Shown: one piece after another, positions 9,006 through 16,425 of the stretch
Layout of the letters: the number at the start of each line of letters is the position of its first letter
Numbering within the stretch: the first letter of the stretch is position 1
Origin: Mycolicibacterium insubricum
GTDB taxonomy: Bacteria > Actinomycetota > Actinomycetes > Mycobacteriales > Mycobacteriaceae
Length of the DNA: 64,000 nt
Direction: 5' to 3'
Assembly (NCBI RefSeq): GCF_010731615.1
Contig: NZ_AP022618.1
Span: 3,720,001-3,784,000 of the forward strand
Notes under the pieces: generated by a model
What the model was told of the DNA's origin: nothing
Databases searched by the model: none
What the model saw: the letters and a program-made list of their open reading frames with translations, nothing else
Program-made: the position numbers and the translations under genes

Positions 9006-9623
9006 ATGGCGTCATCGGACGGGTCGACCCGCGAGAGCAAGCGGCTGGCGACCCGGGAACGGTTGCTGGGTGCGGCAATCGCCGAGTTCAAGCGTTCCGG
9101 GATGGCCGATGCCGATGTCGCGGCGATCGTTTCGGCGGCGGGCGTCGCGCACGGCACGTTCTTCTTCCACTTCCCCACCAAGGAACACGTGCTGCTGGAG
9201 TTGGAGCAGCGCGAGGAGGACCGGATCGCCCGGGCCTACGACCGGTTCCTGGCCAAGCCGCACACCCTGGAGGCCGCGCTGCGCGAGGCGCTGCGCCTGG
9301 TGCTCGGGCTGGAACGCCGGCTCGGCAACCCGCTGTTCAAGGACTTTCTGGCGCTGCACTTTTCGCAGACCCGGCCGCCGGCCACCGACGACCAGACCCA
9401 TCCGGTGATCGCCGGGGTGGCCGGCGAGATCGAGGCGGCTCAGCGGCGTGGTGAGGTCGATGCCGCGGTCACGCCGTGGAACAGCGCGGTGTTCTACCTG
9501 CTGGGTTTCTACGCGCTGCTGATCACCACCAACGACTGGCCGATCCGCGACGCCCTGCTGGAGGACTTCGTCGCGCGCACGCTGCACGGCCTGCAGGCCT
9601 GTTCGGTCAGCGTCAAACCCTGA
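9006..9623 (+). CDS. TetR-family transcriptional regulator
   Basis: A 205-residue TetR protein: basic N-terminus, HTH around residues 20-62 (VAAIVSAAGVAHGTFFFHF, then PTKEHVL), all-helical C-terminal ligand domain. The ATG at 9006 has no Shine-Dalgarno, but TACCCT lies 7 nt upstream of the A, so a leaderless transcript is likely, as is common in mycobacteria. It immediately precedes the unrecognised membrane cluster on the same strand; palindromes at 9677 and 10434 are candidate operators. It could also be the regulator of the wider GAGAAY-N3-RTTCTC sites. The ligand is unknown. Confidence 0.85.
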   Translation: MASSDGSTRESKRLATRERLLGAAIAEFKRSGMADADVAAIVSAAGVAHGTFFFHFPTKEHVLLELEQREEDRIARAYDRFLAKPHTLEAALREALRLVLGLERRLGNPLFKDFLALHFSQTRPPATDDQTHPVIAGVAGEIEAAQRRGEVDAAVTPWNSAVFYLLGFYALLITTNDWPIRDALLEDFVARTLHGLQACSVSVKP

Positions 9624-9676
9624 CCGACTCGATCCGACACCCAACTCGTCCGGTGTGCTTGCGCGCCGACTTTCAA

Positions 9677-9688
9677 TGACTATAGTCA
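9677..9688. promoter_or_regulatory. palindrome overlapping a leaderless promoter of the membrane cluster
   Basis: TGACTATAGTCA is a perfect 12-bp palindrome. Its centre contains TATAGT, a good mycobacterial -10 hexamer, placed 7 nt before the ATG at 9694, so the transcript probably starts at the initiation codon. A regulator bound here would block RNA polymerase directly. The TetR gene just upstream is the obvious candidate. Confidence 0.55.
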
Positions 9689-9693
9689 GTCAA

Positions 9694-10422
9694 ATGTTCG
9701 CCGGACGCGCCCCCGGGGCGCCGCTGTCACCGTCGGCGTCCACCGGCGCGGCCGTGTTCGGCACAGCCGAACACGACGAGGCCTCGCGGCTCGCGCAGCG
9801 CCGGGCGGACCAGTGGATGATCGGCGGCTCGCTGCTGATCGGCAGCGCCGTACTGGGGATCTTCGGGCTGCCGCTGTTCCTGCGCGGCATGTGGCTGCAA
9901 CGGCGAGCCCAGCGCGCGGGTCTCGCCGTACGGCCGATGATCGTCACCCTGCTCGGCTACCTGGTCATCATCGACGCCGCGATCAACGCGATGGGCTGGG
10001 CGCTGGACCTGGTCGGCAACCACAGCCTGCTGGCCCGGGTGCTGCTGACCGGCTGGGGAAACATGTTCGACGCCGGGTACTTCTGGCACTTCAACGAACT
10101 GTGGGTGGGCGGGGCCGCCGGACCCGGCGAGAAGTCCTGGGAGGCCGCCCTCATCCTCACCGTCTTCACCATGCGAATCGCGGCGGCCATCGGGTTCCTG
10201 CAGATGAAGCGGTGGGGCCAACAGTGGATGATCGTCACCTGCTGGATGGGCGTGGTCATCTGGTGCGGCTACGTGTTCAACATGACCATGTACGCCGACG
10301 TCCGCTACGCCGGCGTCATCTTCCCCGTCATCGGCTGGTGGCTCTACGACATCTTCTACATCACCCCCTTCCTCGCCATCCCCTACCTGCACACCGTCAA
10401 CCGCGAAATCTTCACCGACTGA
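9694..10422 (+). CDS. polytopic membrane protein, unrecognised family (paralogue 1 of NorQ/NorD-associated cluster)
   Basis: A 242-residue protein with a polar N-terminus (residues 1-40) and about five hydrophobic segments (roughly 41-63, 80-105, 112-135, 148-168 and 180-225). Potential metal-binding or charged residues in membrane context are conserved with the paralogue at 13068: NMFDAGYFWHFNELW, GPGEKS, KRWGQQWMIVTCW, NMTMYADVRYAG and PYLHTVNREIFTD. I do not recognise the family. Size and gene neighbours (NorD- and NorQ-like proteins that mature metalloenzymes) suggest an integral-membrane subunit of a metal-dependent enzyme or transporter. Its last 244 bp are 98-99% identical to those of the second paralogue, whereas the upstream part is clearly diverged. 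The start at 9694 is chosen for the leaderless promoter. Confidence 0.75.
   Translation: MFAGRAPGAPLSPSASTGAAVFGTAEHDEASRLAQRRADQWMIGGSLLIGSAVLGIFGLPLFLRGMWLQRRAQRAGLAVRPMIVTLLGYLVIIDAAINAMGWALDLVGNHSLLARVLLTGWGNMFDAGYFWHFNELWVGGAAGPGEKSWEAALILTVFTMRIAAAIGFLQMKRWGQQWMIVTCWMGVVIWCGYVFNMTMYADVRYAGVIFPVIGWWLYDIFYITPFLAIPYLHTVNREIFTD
10179..10422 (+). repeat. near-identical 244-bp 3-prime segment (copy 1; copy 2 at 13517-13760)
   Basis: By direct reading, 10179-10422 and 13517-13760 differ at only three bases (in the codons around WMGVVIWCxYVFN), and the last about 140 bp are identical including the stop codon. Similarity drops sharply 5-prime of the tract and ends at the stop codons. This is the pattern left by gene conversion rather than by a uniform recent duplication. 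Confidence 0.85.
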
Positions 10423-10433
10423 CCCCCACTTAC

Positions 10434-10445
10434 TGACTCCTGTCA
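10434..10445. promoter_or_regulatory. second TGAC-N4-GTCA palindrome
   Basis: TGAC-TCCT-GTCA (extended by C/G to 14 bp) lies just after the first membrane gene and 47 bp before the 32-residue micro-ORF. It shares its arms with the palindrome at 9677, so the same TetR protein could bind both and control an internal promoter. Confidence 0.4.
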
Positions 10446-10491
10446 GCGTCGCCAGTTCGCTGCCGGCGCACCCCACCACCGAGGAGGACCG

Positions 10492-10590
10492 ATGTTCTGG
10501 GAAATCTGCCGCTATCTCGCGGCCTGGGGCGGAACGGCCCTGATCATCTGGTTCTGGTACTGGATGTTCTCCTCCATCGGCACGTTCTGA
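10492..10590 (+). CDS. 32-residue single-pass membrane micro-protein
   Basis: The ORF starts MFWEICRYLAAWGG and ends MFSSIGTF; residues 4-28 form one very hydrophobic, Trp/Tyr-rich segment. A strong GAGGAGG lies 5 nt upstream of the ATG, which argues for real translation. It sits between the first polytopic protein and the NorD-like gene. Small one-helix subunits are typical of membrane oxidoreductase complexes, so an accessory subunit of the neighbouring membrane protein is the likely role. No family recognised. Confidence 0.65.
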   Translation: MFWEICRYLAAWGGTALIIWFWYWMFSSIGTF

Positions 10591-10597
10591 GCCGCCC

Positions 10598-12121
10598 GTG
10601 CCCGACAACGACGCGTCCTTCCTGGAACGCAGCGCCGCCCTGACGGCCGTCGCGCTGAGCGACGGCCGTCGCGACGGCGTGCGGCTGATCACCGGGGAAC
10701 AGCGGAGTTTCGGTCTCAACGCGGCATTGAGTCTGGTCCAGGTGCCGTACCCGCCCGCCGGAGCGGGCTGGACCCGCCGGTCGGTCACCGCCGGGGTGGC
10801 GCTGCAGTGCTCACCGTCCAAGGACGCGGTGGTGGGATTCCGGCTGGGCGAACTGTCCGCCCGGGAGCTACGCGCCCTGACCCTGGTGGAAGCCCGGGTG
10901 GCGCTCGGCTGGATCGGTGGCCGCTGGCCCGGCCTGGTCGGCGAGATCGCGCGCCTGCTACCGGAGTTGACCGCGGCCGAGCCCGAGATGACCGGCCAGG
11001 AGATGCTGCGCCGCGCCGTCGAGCTGGCCCGCGAGCCCGGCACCCTGGTCGTCGACCCGCTGCTGGGTTGCCTACCCGTGGCGCACACCGCCCCCGCCGG
11101 TTTCACCGAGGCGCTGCGCCGCCGGTTCGGCAGGCTGCCGTGGACCAGCAACCAGAAGCGGTTGCCCCGGCCGTATTCGGTGCCGGTCGGCGGTGACGGC
11201 GGGGTCCGCAATCCCAACCTGCCGCCGCCGAGCCGGCCGCAGGACGACGAGCTCGACGCCACCCCCGCGCACCGGCCCGGTATCCCCTACCCGGAGTGGA
11301 ACGCGTGGACGAACTCTTTCCTGCGCGACCACGTCGCCGTGCTGGAATACCCGCGGCCACCGCACATCCGCCCGGAGACCCCGGCCTCGGCGGATCTGCG
11401 CGCCTGGTTCACCGAGCACACCCACCGCGCCATGGTCGATCACCGCGACGACGGCTCCGACCTCGACGTGGCCGCCTACGTCGAGCACCGCATCGACCTC
11501 GCCTCGGGGGAGGCCATGGAGCCGCGGGTGTTCCGCGAGCTGCTGCCGAGTCGCCGGGACGTCACCACCGCGCTGCTGCTCGACGGCAGCTCGTCGCTCG
11601 GGGTGCACGGCGGCCGGATCTTCGCCCTCGAACTGGCCTGCGCCGACGCGCTGTCCCGGGCGATGTCCGCGGCCCGCGAGCGGCACGGCATCTTCGTCTT
11701 CACCGGCAACACCCGGCACCGGGTGGAAGTCCAGTGCCTGAAAGACTTCGAGGACCGCCGGTTCGTCCCGCCGAGCGCGGCCGGCCTGGTCACCGGCGGC
11801 TACACCCGCCTGGGTGCACCGCTACGGCACCTCACTCGCCGCCTGCTCGACCAGCCGTCGCAGCGGCGGCTGCTGATCGTCATCGGCGACGGGCTGATCT
11901 CCGACGAGGGATACGAGGGCCGCTACGCGTGGGCCGATGCCGCGCATGCGGTGGACGAGGCCCACGACGCCGGGGTGTCGGTCTACTACGTCGGCGTCGG
12001 GCCGACCCGGGTCGATCCGCTGCCCGAGGTGTTCGGACCCCGTCGGTCACAACGCATCCGCCGGGTCGAGGAACTGCCCCGGGTGCTCGCCCACGTGCAC
12101 CGCGAACTGGTCGCCGTCTGA
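10598..12121 (+). CDS. NorD/CbbO-like von Willebrand factor A protein (metalloenzyme activation partner)
   Basis: A 507-residue protein. The central segment GIPYPEWNAWTNSF is the YPEWD-type motif that links NorD family proteins to their VWA domain. The C-terminal VWA domain begins near residue 325 with an intact MIDAS: D329-G-S331-S-S333, the Thr in GGYTRLGAPLRH and the Asp in IVIGDGLISDEGY. NorD and CbbO act with NorQ/CbbQ AAA ATPases to insert metal into, or remodel, nitric oxide reductase and RuBisCO. The partner ATPase follows 27 bp downstream. No norB, norC or cbbL is present, so the client is probably the flanking membrane proteins. Start at GTG 10598, 7 nt after the micro-protein stop. 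Confidence 0.82.
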   Translation: MPDNDASFLERSAALTAVALSDGRRDGVRLITGEQRSFGLNAALSLVQVPYPPAGAGWTRRSVTAGVALQCSPSKDAVVGFRLGELSARELRALTLVEARVALGWIGGRWPGLVGEIARLLPELTAAEPEMTGQEMLRRAVELAREPGTLVVDPLLGCLPVAHTAPAGFTEALRRRFGRLPWTSNQKRLPRPYSVPVGGDGGVRNPNLPPPSRPQDDELDATPAHRPGIPYPEWNAWTNSFLRDHVAVLEYPRPPHIRPETPASADLRAWFTEHTHRAMVDHRDDGSDLDVAAYVEHRIDLASGEAMEPRVFRELLPSRRDVTTALLLDGSSSLGVHGGRIFALELACADALSRAMSAARERHGIFVFTGNTRHRVEVQCLKDFEDRRFVPPSAAGLVTGGYTRLGAPLRHLTRRLLDQPSQRRLLIVIGDGLISDEGYEGRYAWADAAHAVDEAHDAGVSVYYVGVGPTRVDPLPEVFGPRRSQRIRRVEELPRVLAHVHRELVAV

Positions 12122-12148
12122 ACGCCCGCCACACCACCAAGGAGATCC

Positions 12149-12946
12149 GTGAACACCCAGAACTACCTGGCCGGCGGCAACGAAGTCCGGCTGTTCGAGC
12201 AGGCGCAGGGACGCCGGCTGCCGGTGATGCTGACCGGGCCCACCGGCTGCGGGAAGACCCGCCTGGTCGAGCACATGGGTTCGCTGCTGGGGCTCCCGGT
12301 GGTCACCATCAGCTGCCACGACGACCTGACCAGCTCGGACCTGGTGGGCCGGTTCATGGTCACCGGCGGCGACGTGGTGTGGACCGACGGGCCGCTGACC
12401 CGCGCGGTCAAGGCCGGTGCCATCTGTTATCTCGACGAGGTGGTGGAGTCCCGCCACGATTCGCTGGCGATCCTGCATTCGCTGACCGACCACCGGCGCA
12501 CGCTCTACCTGGACCGGGCCGGCGAGGAGGTGAAAGCACCGGAGAGCTTCATGCTGGTGTGTTCCTACAACCCGGCCTACCGCAGCTCCCTCAAGGAGCT
12601 CAAACCGTCGTTCCGGCAGCGGTTCGTGACGGTGCCGATGGGCTATCTGCCGCCCGAGGGCGAGGCGGAGGTGATCGTCGCCGAGACCGGTGTCGACGCC
12701 GATGTCGCGGCGCGCCTGGTCGGCTGCGCGACGGCGATCCGCAACTCCGATGCGGCGTTCCATTTCGAGCCGCCGTCGACCCGGGTGCTGGTGACCGCCG
12801 CCGATCTGATCGTCGCCGGCGCGACCGAGCACGAGGCCGTCGAGGCTGCGGTGCTGGCGCCGCTGAGCACCGACGGCGCGATCAACGAGGGCCTGCGCGA
12901 AATCGCCGCGGCGTGCCTGATGTCCGACGAAAGGGAGATCCGATGA
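12149..12946 (+). CDS. NorQ/CbbQ-like AAA+ ATPase (MoxR superfamily)
   Basis: A 265-residue ATPase. Walker A is GPTGCGKTR (about residues 31-39), Walker B CYLDEV (about 92-97), sensor 1 lies in VCSYNP and the arginine finger region in SFRQRFVTVPMGY. The N-terminus NTQNYLAGGNEVRLFEQA is typical of NorQ/CbbQ. Such hexameric ATPases work with a VWA partner to activate a metalloprotein. Start GTG at 12149 with AAGGAGATCC upstream. The stop overlaps the next ATG (ATGA), so ATPase and micro-protein are translationally coupled. Confidence 0.85.
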   Translation: MNTQNYLAGGNEVRLFEQAQGRRLPVMLTGPTGCGKTRLVEHMGSLLGLPVVTISCHDDLTSSDLVGRFMVTGGDVVWTDGPLTRAVKAGAICYLDEVVESRHDSLAILHSLTDHRRTLYLDRAGEEVKAPESFMLVCSYNPAYRSSLKELKPSFRQRFVTVPMGYLPPEGEAEVIVAETGVDADVAARLVGCATAIRNSDAAFHFEPPSTRVLVTAADLIVAGATEHEAVEAAVLAPLSTDGAINEGLREIAAACLMSDEREIR

Positions 12947-13071
12947 ATGAGCAGGATCGAAAGCGCAAGCACGCGTTGATCGTTCTGCAGCTGGTGGTCT
13001 ACGGCTATCTGGCGATCATGTTCGGCATCCAGCTGTACATGTCGTTCGCCCGCGGCTGGTGGGACCTGTGA
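12943..13071 (+). CDS. 42-residue single-pass membrane micro-protein
   Basis: Begins MNEQDRKRKHALIVLQ and ends ARGWWDL; residues 12-34 form a transmembrane helix after a positively charged N-terminus. AAGGGAGATC precedes the ATG at optimal spacing, and the ORF overlaps the ATPase stop (ATGA) and the next gene start (GTGA). Like the 32-residue protein it ends near conserved aromatic residues. Probable small subunit of the membrane assembly; no family recognised. Confidence 0.7.
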   Translation: MNEQDRKRKHALIVLQLVVYGYLAIMFGIQLYMSFARGWWDL

Positions 13072-13760
13072 GCTCCCCCGCGCCCCTGGCCACGGTGGGC
13101 GCCGACGAGCACGACGAGGCCTCCCGGCTCGCCCAGCGCCGCGCCGACAAGTGGATGATCGCCGGCGCCCTGGGCATGGGCATGTGGATCCCGGGGCTGA
13201 TCGGCTTCCCGATCTTCATGCGCGGGGTGTGGCTGCAGCGTCAGGCCCAGCGCGCCGGACTGTCGGTGCGCCCGATGATCGTCACCCTGATCGGCTATCT
13301 GGTGCTGATCGACGGTGCGCTCAACAGCCTGGGCTGGGCGCTGGACCTGGTGGCCAATCACACCCTGATCAACCGGGTGCTGATGGTGGGCTGGGGCAAC
13401 ATGTTCGACGCCGGCTACTTCTGGCACTACAACGAGTTGTGGATCGGCGGCTCGGCCGGGCCCGGCGAGAAGAGCTATGTGGCCGGGCTGATCCTCACGG
13501 TCTTCGCCATGCGCTGCGCGGCGGCCATCGGGTTCCTGCAGATGAAGCGGTGGGGCCAACAGTGGATGATCGTCACCTGCTGGATGGGAGTGGTCATCTG
13601 GTGCGCCTATGTGTTCAACATGACCATGTACGCCGACGTCCGCTACGCCGGCGTCATCTTCCCCGTCATCGGCTGGTGGCTCTACGACATCTTCTACATC
13701 ACCCCCTTCCTCGCCATCCCCTACCTGCACACCGTCAACCGCGAAATCTTCACCGACTGA
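13068..13760 (+). CDS. polytopic membrane protein, unrecognised family (paralogue 2)
   Basis: A 230-residue paralogue of the protein at 9694 with the same hydrophobic layout and the same motifs (MFDAGYFWHYNELW, GPGEKS, KRWGQQWMIVTCW, PYLHTVNREIFTD). The C-terminal 81 residues are nearly identical, the first 150 have diverged moderately. The GTG at 13068 overlaps the preceding stop by 4 nt. Two related membrane proteins flanking a NorD/NorQ pair suggest a heteromeric membrane complex or isoenzymes. I compared the motifs by memory with copper membrane monooxygenase subunits (PmoA/PmoC) and found no convincing match. Confidence 0.75.
   Translation: MSSPAPLATVGADEHDEASRLAQRRADKWMIAGALGMGMWIPGLIGFPIFMRGVWLQRQAQRAGLSVRPMIVTLIGYLVLIDGALNSLGWALDLVANHTLINRVLMVGWGNMFDAGYFWHYNELWIGGSAGPGEKSYVAGLILTVFAMRCAAAIGFLQMKRWGQQWMIVTCWMGVVIWCAYVFNMTMYADVRYAGVIFPVIGWWLYDIFYITPFLAIPYLHTVNREIFTD
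13517..13760 (+). repeat. near-identical 244-bp 3-prime segment (copy 2)
   Basis: Partner of the tract at 10179-10422, in direct orientation 3.3 kb downstream. A direct repeat of this length could also recombine to delete the micro-protein, NorD-like and NorQ-like genes between the copies. Confidence 0.85.
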
Positions 13761-13772
13761 ACGGAGTTCACC

Positions 13773-14201
13773 ATGACGACAACACCGGTCGGGTCCGCCA
13801 GCGGCGATTCTTCCGACACCGACGCCACGCTGCCACCGGGCACCGCCCCGTACTACGCGCGCATGCACCGCTGGATCCAACGCGCGGTGCTGGTGTGCCT
13901 GGTCGCCCTGGTCATCGAGGGCGGCTTCACCCTGCCGTTCATGGCGGTCTACTACGGCTATCCCACGCTGAGTCTCACCGAGATCTGCAGCGAGCTGCTC
14001 AAGGTCCGCTATTCCAACGACGAGTTGGAGTGCCAATATCCGTACCCGCCGTTCGGGCCGCCCGAGGGTGCCGCGGGCAAGGCCACCGCCCAGGACGACT
14101 GGGGCATCCAGCCGGTGCCCAAGTACCACCGGCTGGGTTTCCGCGAGCTGGTGCGGATCCACGAGGAAAGGATCCAGAAGCAGCAGGCCGACGGGAAGTA
14201 G
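13773..14201 (+). CDS. bitopic membrane protein with extracytoplasmic domain, unrecognised
   Basis: A 142-residue protein: polar, Thr/Ser/Asp-rich N-terminus, one transmembrane helix at about residues 34-56 ([19 protein letters not shown] region), then a soluble C-terminal domain with Cys in EICSELL and [13 protein letters not shown], ending in a basic helix. It follows paralogue 2 by 12 bp with GGAG upstream, and is the last gene of the cluster. It may be the extracytoplasmic subunit of the membrane complex. No family recognised. Confidence 0.7.
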   Translation: MTTTPVGSASGDSSDTDATLPPGTAPYYARMHRWIQRAVLVCLVALVIEGGFTLPFMAVYYGYPTLSLTEICSELLKVRYSNDELECQYPYPPFGPPEGAAGKATAQDDWGIQPVPKYHRLGFRELVRIHEERIQKQQADGK

Positions 14202-14210
14202 GCGTCGGGT

Positions 14211-15806
14211 TCAGTCGAGGGTGGACCTATCGTCGGCGGCGGGCCTCGTGCTCGCAGAACTACACTGCTCGCCGAACCCGCCGGCGACCATCTGGCGAAC
14301 CTTGTACTTCTGCACCTTGCCGCTGGCGGTGCGCGGGAAGTCGCCGACCGCCACCAGTTGCTCGGGCCACTTCTGCCGAGCCATCCCGACGGACTCGAAA
14401 TGCGCACGCACATCCTCGATTCCGGGCAGGTCGTGACCGGCGAGCATGCGCAGCACGGCGGTCGCGTGCTCGCCGTAGCGTGGGTCGGGGGTGGCGACGA
14501 CCACCGCCTCCGCGATGCCCGGCATCCCCAGCAGGGCCTCCTCGACCTCGACGGCGCTGATGTTCTCACCGCCGCGGATGATGACGTCGGACAAACGGTC
14601 AGTGATGGTGAGGTAGCCGTCGTCGTCGAAGACCCCGACGTCGCCGGTGTGGTACCAGCCGTCGGAGTCGAATGCCCGGGCGGTCAGCGCGTCGTCGGTG
14701 TAGCCCAGGCACAGATCGGGCCCGCGGGAACAGATCTCACCGTCGGGGGCCAGCCGGATCTCCACACCGGAGAGGGCGCAGCCGTCGGTGTAGAGCCGCT
14801 TGTCGGCCGGCGCGTCCCACCGCGACCCGGTGATCGACGGGTGCTCGGTGCTGCCGTAGGACCGGAAGACGTTGATGCCCAGGCCATCCAGCCGCTCGGT
14901 GACCGCGACCGGCACCGTCGATCCGCCCAGCCCGACCGTCTGCACGCCGGCCAGATGCTCGGTGGTGAAGTCGGGATGCTCCAGCAGGCTGGTGACGAAG
15001 TACGGCGGCCCGCCGCCGATGGCCAGATCGTCGCTTTTCATCAGGGCCAGCGCCAGCCCGGGATCCCAGACGTCGGTCAGGTTGATCGGCGCGCCGGACA
15101 GCACCGGCATCAGCAACGCTCCGACCATGCCGATGAAATGCCCGACCGGGGTGGCGGTCAACAGCTTTCCGGGCTTGTCCCGGTTCTGCCCGACCAGCTG
15201 ATGGGTTTCGTGCACCAGCGAACGGTGGCTGTGGATCACACCTTTGGGCACGCTGGTGGTGCCCGAGGTGTAGGCGATCAGCGTCGGAGCCGCGGGGTCG
15301 ACGGCCGCCACCCCGGCCATCGGCTCCTCTGCCAGCAGCTCGTCGAAGTCCCGGCCGACCACGCCGACGATCGGCACGTCGGCGCAGATGTCCGGCTCGA
15401 ACGTCATCCGCCCGAACGATTCCGCGGTGATGAACACCTTCGGTCGGGCGTCGCCCAGGATGTGGCTGAGTTCTTTGCGTCCGTAGAAATGCACGATCGG
15501 CACCACGACGGCGCCCAGCAGCGCCGAGGCCCAGAAGGTGGCCGCCGCCTCCATCCAGTTGGGCAGCTGCATGGCCACCACGTCACCGGGTCCGACGCCC
15601 CGGTCGCGCAAACCGGCGGCCAGCCGGCGCGCGGAGGCCTCGACATCGGTGAACGTCCCGCTGTACGGCCGCACCGCCGAGTGCACCCGGAACTGCGCGT
15701 CGGGGGCTGCCGCGAGGCCTCGGGCCAGCAGGTCGCCAAGGGTGTCGGCGGTCCACCAGCCCTCGTCGTAGTACCGCTGAACCAGCTCGGCCGGGATCGT
15801 TCGCAT
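14211..15806 (-). CDS. acyl-CoA synthetase / AMP-dependent ligase (FadD type)
   Basis: A 531-residue class I adenylate-forming enzyme. The AMP/phosphate loop is AYTSGTTSVPKG (near residue 180), the A5 motif SYGSTEHPSITG near 315, the A7-A8 hinge DGWYHTGDVGVFDDDGYLT then TDRLSDVIIRGGENIS near 395-425, and the catalytic Lys is in PRTASGKVQKYK. It forms an acyl-AMP and then the CoA thioester, the entry step for a carboxylated substrate. ATG at 15806 has GGAGGTG 8 nt upstream. It is convergent with the membrane cluster and divergent from secreted-protein genes, behind a tandem operator. Sequence features resemble the cyclohexanecarboxylate/medium-chain ligase branch, but substrate cannot be assigned. 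Confidence 0.88.
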   Translation of the reverse strand: MRTIPAELVQRYYDEGWWTADTLGDLLARGLAAAPDAQFRVHSAVRPYSGTFTDVEASARRLAAGLRDRGVGPGDVVAMQLPNWMEAAATFWASALLGAVVVPIVHFYGRKELSHILGDARPKVFITAESFGRMTFEPDICADVPIVGVVGRDFDELLAEEPMAGVAAVDPAAPTLIAYTSGTTSVPKGVIHSHRSLVHETHQLVGQNRDKPGKLLTATPVGHFIGMVGALLMPVLSGAPINLTDVWDPGLALALMKSDDLAIGGGPPYFVTSLLEHPDFTTEHLAGVQTVGLGGSTVPVAVTERLDGLGINVFRSYGSTEHPSITGSRWDAPADKRLYTDGCALSGVEIRLAPDGEICSRGPDLCLGYTDDALTARAFDSDGWYHTGDVGVFDDDGYLTITDRLSDVIIRGGENISAVEVEEALLGMPGIAEAVVVATPDPRYGEHATAVLRMLAGHDLPGIEDVRAHFESVGMARQKWPEQLVAVGDFPRTASGKVQKYKVRQMVAGGFGEQCSSASTRPAADDRSTLD

Positions 15807-15832
15807 GCTCGGTCACACCTCCGTTCTCAAGT

Positions 15833-15869
15833 GAGGATATTATTCTCCGATGACGAGAATGCCAATCTC
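15833..15869. promoter_or_regulatory. tandem 15-bp operators, acyl-CoA synthetase/secreted protein divergent promoter
   Basis: GAGGAT-ATT-ATTCTC (15833-15847) and GAGAAT-GCC-AATCTC (15855-15869) are inverted repeats starting 22 bp apart. Each keeps 5 or 6 of 6 bases in both half-sites relative to GAGAAY-N3-RTTCTC. They are 26 bp upstream of the acyl-CoA synthetase start and about 93 bp upstream of the divergent secreted-protein gene. Confidence 0.68.
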
Positions 15870-15961
15870 ATCCACGTGCCGTACAGATCCCGGTTCCGGC
15901 GTGCCGGGGCCCGTTCTCGTTCTATAGTCAGCCGAGCAATCCCGGCGGTGTGGAGGACGCA

Positions 15962-16423
15962 GTGAAATCGGTAGTAATGGGGGCGGCGGTGGCCACGGCG
16001 ATGGCCTCGATCGCGCTGGCACCCCCGGCGTCGGCCATGGAGTACGGGAACTACAACCTGATCATCCCGGACCGCCGCGACTTCCACACCTGGATCCTGT
16101 CGGCGACCATGCCGTGCCGCGACGGGAACAACCAGAAGATCTGGACCTGCATCGATGCCATGCTGGTACCGCAGCCGGTGGCCAAGGCGGTCTACTCCCA
16201 CTCCAAGATCCAGATAGACGGCAGCACCTACAGCATGACCGTCGACGATCCATTCGGACTGCGCTGCGGCGACATCTACTACGGCCCGACGGTGCCCACC
16301 CACGACGTCTACACCTGGGACGGCAACACCCGCGCCGGCCAGATGGTCTCGACCTTCGACGAGGGCTGCGACGGCGCCCCTGGCGGCAGTCTGACTTACC
16401 CGTTCACCCTGGAGAGGATGTGA
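15962..16423 (+). CDS. small secreted protein, unrecognised
   Basis: A 153-residue preprotein. Residues 1-25 form a Sec signal peptide ending PPASA, with cleavage expected before MEYGNYN. The mature part has four cysteines (TMPCRDG, WTCIDAM, LRCGDI, EGCDGA), suggesting two disulfides. I choose the GTG at 15962 because GGAGG lies 5 nt upstream; an in-frame GTG 12 nt earlier would place the ribosome site inside the gene. It is the first of four small exported proteins beside the mce operon. Similar mycobacterial proteins are annotated only as hypothetical. Confidence 0.75.
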   Translation: MKSVVMGAAVATAMASIALAPPASAMEYGNYNLIIPDRRDFHTWILSATMPCRDGNNQKIWTCIDAMLVPQPVAKAVYSHSKIQIDGSTYSMTVDDPFGLRCGDIYYGPTVPTHDVYTWDGNTRAGQMVSTFDEGCDGAPGGSLTYPFTLERM

Positions 16424-16425
16424 GG

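Noticed and set aside
9694..13760. Possible homology of the two membrane proteins to PmoC/AmoC copper monooxygenase subunits
   Set aside because: FWHFNELW vaguely resembles FWFMEELF of AmoC, but the D...H...H copper motif spacing and the partner subunits (PmoA/PmoB) are absent, so I leave the family open.
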